Program-made: the position numbers and the translations under genes
The notes under the pieces: model-generated
Told to the model about the DNA's origin: nothing
Databases searched by the model: none
What the model saw: only the letters and a program-made list of their open reading frames with translations
DNA from: Lientehia sp934351765
GTDB lineage: Bacteria > Bacillota > Clostridia > Lachnospirales > Lachnospiraceae
Assembly: GCF_052118925.1 (NCBI RefSeq)
Contig: NZ_JBQKGG010000003.1
Span: 186,001 to 250,000 of the forward strand
DNA: 64,000 nucleotides
Direction of reading: 5' to 3'
Shown: in pieces, positions 8,344 through 15,453 of the stretch
How the letters are laid out: every line of letters starts with the position of its first letter
Position numbering within the stretch: position 1 is the first letter of the stretch

Positions 8344-8754
8344 ATGGAAGAAAACAGGAAACAGTATGAGCAGCCGGTGAAATATGAGCTGAGCACCAGC
8401 GAGACTATGATCATGAAGGTGATCTGGGATGCGGGGGAGGATATTTGTGTTCCGGATCTGACAGAAGGACTGCGGGTCCGGTTCGGAAAGGATTACAAGC
8501 GGACCAGCATCGGAACCTTCCTGTCTAAGATGGCGGATAAAGGCTTTTTAACGACCTACCGCGTCGGACGTCTGGCTTATGTGCATGCCCTGCGGGATGA
8601 GGAAGAATACCGTGACGACCTGATCCGGAGAGAGACGGAGTTCTGGTTTGACGGAAAGCTTTCGAAGATGGTAGCCGCAATGGGCGACAGCCAGGGAATT
8701 ACAAAAGAAGAAGCGGATAAAATCAGGAGCATTTTAGATGATATGGACGATTGA
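8344..8754 (+). CDS. BlaI/MecI/CopY-family transcriptional repressor
   Basis: This is a cytoplasmic winged-helix repressor that binds DNA dyads as a dimer and is inactivated by proteolysis or metal. The 136 residues fit the family. The helix-turn-helix spans roughly residues 18-75 (SETMIMKVIWDAGE through KRTSIGTFLSKMADKGFL), the wing follows (TTYRVGRLAYVHAL), and the C-terminal dimerisation helices end at ILDDMDD. The start is ATG 8344 behind AGGAGG. It overlaps the BlaR1-like protease gene by 17 bp, the classic blaI-blaR1 pairing, so release from DNA probably depends on that protease. Its own promoter carries the operator dyad. No beta-lactamase gene is adjacent. Confidence 0.93.
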   Translation: MEENRKQYEQPVKYELSTSETMIMKVIWDAGEDICVPDLTEGLRVRFGKDYKRTSIGTFLSKMADKGFLTTYRVGRLAYVHALRDEEEYRDDLIRRETEFWFDGKLSKMVAAMGDSQGITKEEADKIRSILDDMDD

Positions 8755-10114
8755 TCTTACGGTTTTTGTATTGCTGACGTCTCTGACAGCATCGGTATTT
8801 CTGGTGTTCTGGTACTGGCTGGGCGGTATATTTGAACGGATGGGATATCAGAATTTCCGGTATCATGTCTTGCGATTTGTGCTGATCCTGTTTCTGGTCC
8901 CCGTGCTTCCGTGCCTGCTTCTGGTGCTGGCGGCAGGAAACGCGGACTGGGATGCAGGGCTGTTATTTCTCCAGACGCCGGTGATCCGGATCTGTTCGAT
9001 CGTGTTTACAGTGATCTGGATTTCGGGCGTTCTGATTCTGGGCTTTATCATGGTGTGCAGCCTGATCCGTCACCGAAAGAGCTATGGGACACTGGTTAAA
9101 TGTGAGCTGTCATATCAGGAACAGTTTTCGAAGGTATGCAGAGAGCTGGGAATTCGGCCGGGGCGTGTTCAGCTGAAGGAAAGCTATCGGATCAAGGTCG
9201 CGGAGTTCACCGGATTTTGGAAGCCGATGGTCGTGATCCCGTCGAAAAAGTTTACCGAGGAGGAGCGTCAGGTTATTTTTGTTCATGAGCTGACTCATTA
9301 TAAGCAGCAGGATCTTCCGGCACTCTGCCTGGTCAGTCTGGTGACGGTCCTTCATTTCTTTAATCCAACGGTCTGGTGGCTGTATCTTCGGATCCAGCGG
9401 TACAGCGAGCATGCCTGTGACTGCCTTTCCTATGAAAAGGCCGGTGGATTTAAGAGGTATTTCGGGATTATCACAAACCTGCTGGAAGAGGCCGGAACAA
9501 AAGATAAGAACTCATTTTTCAGGATCAGCCTGGTGGAACACCGGGGGCATTTACAGGAGAGGGTGGAGTATATGAAGTGGTACAGAGAACGGAAAAAGAG
9601 ATCCAAAAGGGCCGTGGCGATGTTGGGGGTACTGTTTCTGGCTGTGAATACGGTTTCGGTTTATGCGGCGGGGAAGGGATTTTTCCAGTTTTATAAATTT
9701 GCCGTGGAGGAAACAGCAATTATGGTAGAAGAAGCGCCGCAGGTGTACGACGAGCTGGAAGAGTATACCATGGATGCCAGCGAATGGGACGGGCCTATCG
9801 AAATCGGGGAGGTTGATCAGTACAGGCGATCTTCGGCAACTTTTTACTGGACAGTAGGTGCCGGAAAAATGAAAACAACACCGGCGTTCCAGGCGAAGAG
9901 CGGGGGAAGTATTATTGTTTCTGTTGGGATTACACCAACAAATCAGTATGTCAATGTCGGAATCATCGAACCGGACGGCCAATGGAGATATATAAAAGAT
10001 AAAGGAAACATTTATCATGAATTTTCACTTACCAAGAACGGAAGCTATCAGGTATTTGTTCAGAATAAAAATTCGGTATCCGTGACGGCAGACGGAGCCT
10101 ATCGGGTGAATTAA
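8738..10114 (+). CDS. BlaR1/MecR1-type M56 membrane metalloprotease with a non-classical C-terminal domain
   Basis: This is an integral membrane sensor-protease expected to cleave or trigger cleavage of the partner repressor. The 458-residue product has membrane segments at about 6-28, 42-66, 82-110 and 192-215, the zinc motif HELTH at 183-187 with the likely third ligand E224 in EHACD, and a last membrane segment at about 293-313. In BlaR1 the outer C-terminus is a class-D-like penicillin-binding domain of about 250 residues with SxxK. Here it is only about 145 residues, predicted beta-rich (IIVSVGITPTNQYVNVGII and FSLTKNGSYQVFVQNK), with no SxxK/KTG set. The sensed signal is therefore probably not a beta-lactam. 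It overlaps the repressor gene. Confidence 0.9.
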   Translation: MIWTIDLTVFVLLTSLTASVFLVFWYWLGGIFERMGYQNFRYHVLRFVLILFLVPVLPCLLLVLAAGNADWDAGLLFLQTPVIRICSIVFTVIWISGVLILGFIMVCSLIRHRKSYGTLVKCELSYQEQFSKVCRELGIRPGRVQLKESYRIKVAEFTGFWKPMVVIPSKKFTEEERQVIFVHELTHYKQQDLPALCLVSLVTVLHFFNPTVWWLYLRIQRYSEHACDCLSYEKAGGFKRYFGIITNLLEEAGTKDKNSFFRISLVEHRGHLQERVEYMKWYRERKKRSKRAVAMLGVLFLAVNTVSVYAAGKGFFQFYKFAVEETAIMVEEAPQVYDELEEYTMDASEWDGPIEIGEVDQYRRSSATFYWTVGAGKMKTTPAFQAKSGGSIIVSVGITPTNQYVNVGIIEPDGQWRYIKDKGNIYHEFSLTKNGSYQVFVQNKNSVSVTADGAYRVN

Positions 10115-10125
10115 AATATAAGAAG

Positions 10126-10190
10126 AAAAGCCCTGTATAACCGGAGAAACTGTGAAAACAGAATATTCGGTTTTACAGGGCTTTTTATAT
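10126..10190 (+). terminator. Intrinsic terminator after the BlaR1-like gene
   Basis: AAAAGCCCTGTA (10126-10137) pairs with TTACAGGGCTTTT, leaving a long loop with inner ACCG/CGGT pairing and a T-tract at the 3' end. It separates the regulator pair from the lipoprotein cluster, so the cluster needs its own promoter. Confidence 0.8.
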
Positions 10191-10272
10191 TAAAAATAGA
10201 AGCGTTAATCTCGAAACAGATATTATAAATAAAAGGAACAAGAAAGAAATGTAAAAATTCAACAAAAACTGA

Positions 10273-10301
10273 TTGACAGAAGATTATTATTATAGTATGG
10301 T
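10273..10301 (+). promoter_or_regulatory. Promoter in repeat copy 1
   Basis: A consensus TTGACA (10273-10278) is followed after 17 bp by TATGGT (10296-10301). The -10 region overlaps an ATAGTA half-site (10292-10297), so a repressor might touch it weakly. The promoter is duplicated exactly at 14677-14705. Confidence 0.6.
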
Positions 10302-10307
10302 TGTTAT

Positions 10308-10403
10308 ATAGAAAGAGACGGAACGGAAACAGCGGCAGCTGATTCAAACAGGCAGTAAGGATTACAGATTTCCTGCAGAGCGGATGGCAGGAATTATTTT
10401 TCA
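10308..10403 (+). ncRNA. Candidate small RNA or attenuated leader, copy 1
   Basis: From the expected start near 10308 there are about 95 nt to a terminator-like hairpin, TTCCTGC with GCAGGAA, followed by TTATTTTTC ending near 10402. No open reading frame with a ribosome binding site is evident. The unit is promoter, short transcript, terminator, and is kept intact in the second copy. It could be a small RNA or an attenuated leader for the genes downstream. Confidence 0.35.
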
Positions 10404-10410
10404 AATAAGA

Positions 10411-10431
10411 ATACTATCATAATAGTATAAT
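10411..10431 (+). promoter_or_regulatory. BlaI-type operator dyad with TATAAT, copy 1
   Basis: ATACTAT (10411-10417), CATA, ATAGTAT (10422-10428) form a perfect dyad overlapping TATAAT (10426-10431). No good -35 box lies at the usual distance. The arms equal those in the BlaI gene promoter, which implies that the lipoprotein cluster is repressed by the same protein. Confidence 0.65.
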
Positions 10432-10560
10432 TGTGCATATTGAATGGACAATTAAGAAAATAAGATCAATTGTTTCATGTGGGGAACGGGTCAGAAGAAT
10501 GATAGGCATATGCTTAATAAAGCTGCAGAAAACCGACGGGTGATCTGTAAATAAAAGACT

Positions 10561-10641
10561 GTGGCATTTGGGATGACGTCGATGGCAGCTGCAAATACAG
10601 CGACCCAAGCGAATGCAACAGGAAGTATATTTAATAGCTAG
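10561..10641 (+). pseudogene. Remnant of a small secreted protein gene
   Basis: The reading frame VAFGMTSMAA followed by 16 residues and TAG corresponds to the end of the signal peptide of the gene at 15044 (VAFGMTSMAAS). The start codon, the first half of the signal peptide and most of the mature protein are missing, and it is fused directly to the end of repeat copy 1. It looks like a deleted paralogue rather than a functional gene. Confidence 0.65.
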
Positions 10642-10667
10642 AGGGATAGGTATTAAGCCTATCCCTT
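10642..10667 (+). terminator. Hairpin before the first lipoprotein gene
   Basis: GGGATAGG and CCTATCCC form an 8-bp stem with a 7-nt loop, but only TT follows. The same stem occurs after the small secreted gene at 15410. It probably attenuates transcription between the secreted-protein slot and the downstream lipoprotein. Confidence 0.45.
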
Positions 10668-10685
10668 AGTAAAAGAGGAGAAAAC

Positions 10686-11780
10686 GTGATTATAAAAAGA
10701 ATAAGCATTTTGGTTATTATGTGTTTATTTGTTAGTGGGTGTGGGAAAAAGAATACAATATCGGAGACAGTATCGTCTTGTTATATGTATAATTGGTGTT
10801 ATACAGAAAATGGGATTGTTTATCAAAATCCAAATGGGGGAAAAAATAGAAAAACAGAATATTTTGATTATGAAACAAAAAAATATTATCCATTGTGTGG
10901 GAAACTTAATTGTTTGCATAATACAAATGATTGCATGGCAATTCGGTTGAGTGAAGAAACAGGAATAGGGCGGTTAGGAGATCAATGGTACTATTTTAGA
11001 TCAGATGAGAAATTGGGGAAGGGGTTGTATTCATGTGATTTGGATGGAGAAAATGAGCGCAGAATCGGAGCATTTACAGAACAGCCTGGGACAATTGGGC
11101 TATATTTTGATGAAACATATATTACAGCTGTTAGTGAGTATGAATATGATGATCAAGGAGAACAAATCAACCAGAAAAGTACAATTTATCAGATGGATGT
11201 ATTAGATGGCAGCAGAAAAAAGTTATATCAAACATCAGAAAATGTTCTTGCTCTATATGGGAAATATGAAAATTGGCTTCTTTATCAAGAAATGGGAGAA
11301 AAAGGATGCTTGCTGCGCATGATAAATTTAGAGACAAATGAAATTACAAAGCCGTTAGGCGAAGATAAAATAAGTACAAATGGAGTCGTTTCTGGAGAAC
11401 TGTTTATATATAGTAAACAAGAAGCTGATGGACAAAGCGTAGTAGCAATGAATTTGAAAACGGGTACATCTGAAAAATTGATGAGCGGAATAAATGCAAA
11501 ATATACAATCAATGTGTTTTGGGAGGATAAATTAAAGACAATAACACTTACAGATTATAGTCGTGAGAATTATCCATATGAGGTATATGTATATCAGAAA
11601 AATAAAATATCGGATTTGATACGAAAGGGAACCGAACAATCAAATGAAATGGTACTTTCTGTAAAAAATGAGATGGTAATTGGACGTAAATATGCAGAAG
11701 GACAGGTGTTTGATATGGCAACAATCAGTCTGGAGGATTATCTAGCGGGAAAAACCAACTGGAAAATATTAGAGTATTAA
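10686..11780 (+). CDS. Surface lipoprotein, Cys/His-motif propeller-like family (paralogue 1)
   Basis: This is an exported lipoprotein of unknown function. It starts at GTG 10686 behind AGAGGAG, has a signal peptide with lipobox LFVSGC and 364 residues. About 70 residues in it has PLCGKLNCLH and then a third cysteine at NDCMA, the family pattern C-x4-C-x-H-x(4-6)-C. Repeated short beta motifs such as YSCDLDGEN and MINLETNE resemble DUF5050/TolB-like propeller strands. It ends SLEDYLAGKTNWKILEY, a tail shared by five members here. The coding sequence is visibly more AT-rich than the flanking core genes. The motif may bind metal or form disulfides; neither is shown. Confidence 0.75.
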   Translation: MIIKRISILVIMCLFVSGCGKKNTISETVSSCYMYNWCYTENGIVYQNPNGGKNRKTEYFDYETKKYYPLCGKLNCLHNTNDCMAIRLSEETGIGRLGDQWYYFRSDEKLGKGLYSCDLDGENERRIGAFTEQPGTIGLYFDETYITAVSEYEYDDQGEQINQKSTIYQMDVLDGSRKKLYQTSENVLALYGKYENWLLYQEMGEKGCLLRMINLETNEITKPLGEDKISTNGVVSGELFIYSKQEADGQSVVAMNLKTGTSEKLMSGINAKYTINVFWEDKLKTITLTDYSRENYPYEVYVYQKNKISDLIRKGTEQSNEMVLSVKNEMVIGRKYAEGQVFDMATISLEDYLAGKTNWKILEY

Positions 11781-11792
11781 AAGAAAGGGATA

Positions 11793-11869
11793 GATTCCGA
11801 GACTGTAAAACTGAATTGGCGGTTTTTAATATGAGAGGTGACCGGGAGATCTATTATGAAAGCCTGAAT
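11793..11869 (+). pseudogene. Fragment of a solute-binding-protein gene
   Basis: These 77 bases match the segment of the gene at 13137 that encodes SETVKLNWVVFNMRGDREIY and the residues just after it. One base is deleted near AATTGG, which breaks the frame. The leader and signal peptide expected upstream are missing. It is a deletion scar, not a gene. Confidence 0.75.
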
Positions 11870-11959
11870 ATATCAAAAGGGAGATAGAATTAAAAGTGAA
11901 GGGCAGCCAACTTGTTTCATGACGCATTGGTGCCTTTCGCAGAAAGGCGGATGATATCT

Positions 11960-13069
11960 ATGAAAATACGAATAAAGCGATGGATCATAGGAATCGTATG
12001 GATTGGGATTGTTTTAAACAGCAGTGGTTGCGGAAAAAATAAGACGCAGAGTCCTTCCGGATCGGTTCAAAAATACAATTATACGTTTATGGAAGATGGA
12101 ATCCTGTATTGTAATCCGCAAACGAGGAGGGCCGAATTCTATGATTATGCAGCGCAAAGCTATATCCCGATATGTGGGAAGGCGAATTGCCGGCATCAGT
12201 ATGGAGATGAAACCTGTACGGCTGTTTGGTTAGACAGAGGAGGGTGTGTCGGGAGAATCGGAGATAAATGGTATTATCATTGTGATTCCTTTTTTAGCTG
12301 TGATCTGGACGGAAGTAATGAGAAAGAACTTGGGGAGTTTCATCATATGCTATCTCCACTGGGAGTAAGGATTTTTCGCGATAATTCTATTATCTGTGCG
12401 ACGTTTGATATTGATTTTGATGAAGAGACAGAGGAGCCGCTGGACAGCAGTGCGATCTATCGATTCCATTTTGATACAGGAGAAATCGAGACAATCTGTC
12501 CGGAAATCCAATCAGATCTTCCGGCGTATGAAGTAGTTGGGCTTTACGAGAATCAATTGATTTATCGGGAATGGACGAGAGAATACGGGAGGCGGACGAA
12601 GATGATCGATCTTGATTCCGGAACGATCACAGAACCGATCGGAACGGTTGAATCGGCCAGAGATATGGTCATAGAAGGGGATTCTTTAATTACGACTGTA
12701 GCAGACGGGGGAGATTGTTCGGCTGCTGAATTCAATTTAAAGACGGGAGAGCAGAGAACGCTGCTGGAAAAAGTGAAGTCTGGGGTAAATGTTTATTGGG
12801 GAACGGAGTTAAAGCAGCTTCAGACCATTGAAACCAGGGGCTTCCGTGATTGGCATATGGAAACCTATCAATACCAGGAGGACAAAGGCTGTGCCCTTTT
12901 TCGGGAAGGGGATGTATATCATGAAATGGAAGTTCTTATGGTAAAGAATGGACAGGTGATCGGAAGAATCGGTGATCCCGGCGATGAAGACGTGATGTTT
13001 GATCTTGTAGTGATCAGTCTGGAGGATTACCTGGCGGGAAAAACCAACTGGAAACTATTAGAGTATTAA
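11960..13069 (+). CDS. Surface lipoprotein, Cys/His-motif propeller-like family (paralogue 2)
   Basis: ATG 11960 is chosen over upstream in-frame starts because AAAGGCGG lies 9 bp before it and the signal peptide begins MKIRIKRWIIG. The lipobox is LNSSGC and the length is 369 residues. The motif reads PICGKANCRHQYGDETC. Its closest relative is the gene at 15454, and the two share long DNA-identical stretches toward the 3' end. The tail is SLEDYLAGKTNWKLLEY. It stands directly before a solute-binding-protein gene, a pairing repeated across the cluster. Function unknown. Confidence 0.78.
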   Translation: MKIRIKRWIIGIVWIGIVLNSSGCGKNKTQSPSGSVQKYNYTFMEDGILYCNPQTRRAEFYDYAAQSYIPICGKANCRHQYGDETCTAVWLDRGGCVGRIGDKWYYHCDSFFSCDLDGSNEKELGEFHHMLSPLGVRIFRDNSIICATFDIDFDEETEEPLDSSAIYRFHFDTGEIETICPEIQSDLPAYEVVGLYENQLIYREWTREYGRRTKMIDLDSGTITEPIGTVESARDMVIEGDSLITTVADGGDCSAAEFNLKTGEQRTLLEKVKSGVNVYWGTELKQLQTIETRGFRDWHMETYQYQEDKGCALFREGDVYHEMEVLMVKNGQVIGRIGDPGDEDVMFDLVVISLEDYLAGKTNWKLLEY

Positions 13070-13202
13070 AAGCAAGAGGATGAAACGATAGCTTTGAAAT
13101 CATTCAGGCTATTATAACGGACGAGGAGGGCAGGGCATGAAGAAAGCGATCATAAAATTGTTGGCGGGTTTGCTGGCGGTTAGTCTGCTGTCGGGCTGTG
13201 GC
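13021..13202 (+). repeat. About 180-bp repeat spanning lipoprotein tail, leader and signal peptide, copy 1
   Basis: This block covers the last 16 codons of the propeller-like gene, the 67-bp spacer with its ribosome binding site, and the first 22 codons of the next gene. It is nearly identical to 16524-16704. After the lipobox the two downstream genes encode unrelated proteins. Confidence 0.85.
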
Positions 13203-14606
13203 AGTAAGAAGGGGAAAAACGGAGATTCCGAGACTGTGAAACTGAATTGGGTAGTTTTTAATATGAGAGGTGACCGGGAGATCTATTATGAAAGTCTGAA
13301 TCGTGTGATGAAGAAAAAAGGTTTGCCGTATGAAATTATGTTTAACAGTATTGAACCGGAGTTCCATGGGGATTATCGGGCATATGTGGAGGAGTATCTA
13401 AAGCAGATAAAAGAGGGAAACTATGATCTGGTAAGTTGTCCCGGATTGCAGAATTGCTATGATACCTATCAAATGGCAGTGGATGCGGAACTATTGGAAC
13501 CGATGGGAGAATTTCTGAAAAAGACGGACAGCGGAACTGCGTTAAAAGGAGCTTATCCGTCAGTGGTCTGGGAATCGTTGGAGCGGGACGGAGAGATTTA
13601 TGGAGTCCTGACACCAAATATGAATCTGGATTATTATGCAGTATTCCAGCAGGAGTATGCAAAAAAATATGGAATCGATGCATCAGAGGTTACACTTTTG
13701 AATCTGGAAGATATTATGATGAAAGTCAAGGAAGGTGAAAAGGAAGCTGGAAATGGTGATTTTGTGGTTTCGACAGGATGGCAGTATCTGCCATGGGGAG
13801 CATTTGAACTGAGTCCCTGTGAATTAATTGTACTTTCCAAGGAAGATGGAAGCTGGACGGCAGAGAGTGCCCTTGAAAATGAGACAACATTGGAACATTT
13901 CCGGCGAATTAATTCCTGGGGAAAGCAATGGCTGATCGGAAGTGAACTGGATCAGAACTATCTGGAAAAGGGAGAATTTCTGGTAAGCGGATGTTATTCC
14001 TACAGTGAGGCCGCGGCGGAAAATCAGGTTCGAAGTAATTACCGGATACCGGAAGAGATTTCACTGGAGGCAGTAAAGCTTCCGGAGTTCACCCAGAGCT
14101 TTTCCGGAAATGGTTATAAGACCGGAGTGGGGAGGAACAGTACACATAAAGAAGCGGCAATGGAGGCATTAGCTGCGATTTATACGAATCAGGAGCTTTC
14201 GGATGCGCTGGTATACGGGGAAGAAAATGTCAGCTATGAACAGAAGAATGGCTATGCAGAATCAACGGAAGATTATGGTATGACTGGCTTTTTACAGCAA
14301 ATTACTTTCGGAAATTCACTTCTGACAACACCATCTGTTCGAGAATCCAAAGAGAAAAACAGGGAAATGTGTGCAAGACTGGAGAACGGAAAAACATCGG
14401 AATTGATGGGATTTTCGTTTGATCTGGAATCAATCGGCCTGCAGATCAGTGAGATCAATGTTCTGGTTCTTGAACAATATCAGGATCTTTTAAACGGAAA
14501 GAGTATAAATCCGGAAGGCGACCTGGAAAAACTGCGAAGAGACGCAGACGAACTGGGGATGCAGGAGGTTTTAAAAGAACTGAATCGCCAGTTGAAGGAA
14601 CGATAA
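13137..14606 (+). CDS. Extracellular solute-binding protein-like lipoprotein (family 1)
   Basis: The product is a lipid-anchored, two-lobe ligand-binding protein on the cell surface. The 489 residues begin with signal peptide MKKAIIKLLAGLLAVSLLSGC, followed by the first beta strand LNWVVFNMR. Family-1 features include DLVSCPGLQNCYD in the hinge region, LEPMGEFLKK, GEIYGVLTPNMNLDYYAV and a late helix EAAMEALAAIYTNQELSDALVYG. No sugar-importer permease gene is present in the window, so it is unlikely to serve an ordinary importer. It is a close paralogue of the gene at 24431. The ribosome binding site is GAGGAGGG. Confidence 0.82.
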   Translation: MKKAIIKLLAGLLAVSLLSGCGSKKGKNGDSETVKLNWVVFNMRGDREIYYESLNRVMKKKGLPYEIMFNSIEPEFHGDYRAYVEEYLKQIKEGNYDLVSCPGLQNCYDTYQMAVDAELLEPMGEFLKKTDSGTALKGAYPSVVWESLERDGEIYGVLTPNMNLDYYAVFQQEYAKKYGIDASEVTLLNLEDIMMKVKEGEKEAGNGDFVVSTGWQYLPWGAFELSPCELIVLSKEDGSWTAESALENETTLEHFRRINSWGKQWLIGSELDQNYLEKGEFLVSGCYSYSEAAAENQVRSNYRIPEEISLEAVKLPEFTQSFSGNGYKTGVGRNSTHKEAAMEALAAIYTNQELSDALVYGEENVSYEQKNGYAESTEDYGMTGFLQQITFGNSLLTTPSVRESKEKNREMCARLENGKTSELMGFSFDLESIGLQISEINVLVLEQYQDLLNGKSINPEGDLEKLRRDADELGMQEVLKELNRQLKER

Positions 14607-14676
14607 AGCATGATTATTCTGAACAAAAGAAACAAGAACGAACAAGAAAGAAATGTGAAAATTCAACAAAAACTGA

Positions 14677-14705
14677 TTGACAGAAGATTATTATTATAGT
14701 ATGGT
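14677..14705 (+). promoter_or_regulatory. Promoter in repeat copy 2
   Basis: TTGACA (14677-14682) and TATGGT (14700-14705) have a 17-bp spacer, identical to copy 1. Confidence 0.6.
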
Positions 14706-14711
14706 TGTTAT

Positions 14712-14807
14712 ATAGAAAGAGACGGAACGGAAACAGCGGCAGCTGATTCAAACAGGCAGTAAGGATTACAGATTTCCTGCAGAGCGGATGGCAGGAATTA
14801 TTTTTCA
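14712..14807 (+). ncRNA. Candidate small RNA or attenuated leader, copy 2
   Basis: This is the same short unit as at 10308: about 95 nt from the promoter to a TTCCTGC/GCAGGAA hairpin and a T-rich tail. Both the hairpin and the promoter are unchanged between the copies. Confidence 0.35.
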
Positions 14808-14814
14808 AATAAGA

Positions 14815-14835
14815 ATACTATTACAATAGTATAAT
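14815..14835 (+). promoter_or_regulatory. BlaI-type operator dyad with TATAAT, copy 2
   Basis: ATACTAT (14815-14821), TACA, ATAGTAT (14826-14832) overlap TATAAT (14830-14835). Compared with copy 1 the spacer changed from CATA to TACA while both arms are conserved, as expected for a protein-binding site. Confidence 0.65.
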
Positions 14836-14980
14836 TGTGCATATTGAATGGACAATTAAGAAAATAAGATCAATTGTTTCATGTAGGGAACAGGTCAGAA
14901 GAATGATAGGCATATGCTTAATAAAGCTGCAGAAAACCGACGGGTGATCTGTAAATAAAAAACGGAAGGAGGAGATTCCG

Positions 14981-15016
14981 GTGGAGAGGGAATGGCAGTA
15001 TAAAGGTACTGGTTGA
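14981..15016 (+). CDS. Possible 11-residue leader peptide
   Basis: GTG 14981 opens a tiny frame, MEREWQYKGTG then TGA, with a near-ideal AAGGAGG seven to eight bases upstream. It is in frame with the small secreted gene 28 bp downstream, which itself lacks a clear ribosome binding site. It could couple translation to that gene, or be a scrap of an older gene. There is no evidence that it is translated. Confidence 0.25.
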   Translation: MEREWQYKGTG

Positions 15017-15043
15017 TAAAAATAAGAAAAACGGATGTATTCT

Positions 15044-15403
15044 ATGAAAAAGCATAGATTATTAGCGATTGTAATGGCAATGATGATGGTTGTGGCGTTT
15101 GGGATGACATCGATGGCAGCAAGTACATATAAACAAGGACAAAATGATCGTGTCTCCGGAAAAGTTGAATATAATGGATCAACTGCAAGTGGGACTACTA
15201 CATCATTGCTGGTAACTGATCGCAGAGTATGGGCGTGTGTTACAGCTGAGTATATGACATCTTCGGGAAGAACATATACATCTGGGACCACAAGCAAGTC
15301 CGGAACAGGATCAGTGGCAGCTAGAAAGACTGTTGAGGGTTCTGTAATTTCAGCGTGGAGTTCTCATGGGATAGTAGGAAAAGAATTTACTTTATACATT
15401 TAA
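15044..15403 (+). CDS. Small secreted protein of unknown function, bacteriocin-like in size
   Basis: The 119-residue product has a clear Sec signal peptide, MKKHRLLAIVMAMMMVVAFG, with probable cleavage after SMAA. The mature part of about 90 residues is rich in Ser, Thr, Gly and Val, contains one cysteine (VWACVTAEY) and has alternating patterns expected of a beta sandwich. Size and composition recall lactococcin-972-like secreted proteins, but the diagnostic residues cannot be confirmed, so no function is assigned. An in-frame ATG at 15035 is an alternative start; neither has a good ribosome binding site. It lies downstream of repeat copy 2 and its operator, and a decayed relative is at 10561. 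Confidence 0.65.
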   Translation: MKKHRLLAIVMAMMMVVAFGMTSMAASTYKQGQNDRVSGKVEYNGSTASGTTTSLLVTDRRVWACVTAEYMTSSGRTYTSGTTSKSGTGSVAARKTVEGSVISAWSSHGIVGKEFTLYI

Positions 15404-15409
15404 GAAAAG

Positions 15410-15434
15410 GGGATAGGCAGTGCCTATCCCTTTA
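15410..15434 (+). terminator. Terminator-like hairpin after the small secreted gene
   Basis: GGGATAGG and CCTATCCC form the stem with loop CAGTG, followed by TTTAT. It is the same stem as at 10643-10665 and is probably a partial terminator that lowers expression of the downstream lipoprotein. Confidence 0.55.
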
Positions 15435-15453
15435 TAAAAATAAAGGAAACAAA

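Larger units (their letters stand above)
10236..10556 (+). repeat. 321-bp direct repeat, copy 1
   Basis: This segment matches 14640-14960 without any indel (constant offset 4404) and with only a handful of substitutions. It carries a promoter, a short terminated transcript and the operator dyad. Among the few differences are bases in the 4-base spacer of the dyad, while both dyad arms are unchanged. It stands upstream of the first lipoprotein gene. Confidence 0.9.
14640..14960 (+). repeat. 321-bp direct repeat, copy 2
   Basis: This is a near-identical copy of 10236-10556. Here it leads to an intact small secreted protein gene, whereas copy 1 leads to a remnant. This copy may therefore reflect the original arrangement. 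Confidence 0.9.

Noticed and set aside
8344..10114. Beta-lactam resistance operon
   Set aside because: The regulators are of the BlaI/BlaR1 type, but no beta-lactamase or PBP gene is adjacent and the sensor lacks penicillin-binding motifs.
10236..14960. CRISPR array or insertion sequence formed by the 321-bp repeats
   Set aside because: There are only two copies 4.4 kb apart, with no spacer structure, transposase or terminal inverted repeats.
15355..15453. Longer N-terminus for lipoprotein paralogue 3
   Set aside because: It would overlap the secreted-protein gene and a terminator hairpin, and ATG 15454 has a ribosome binding site and signal peptide.
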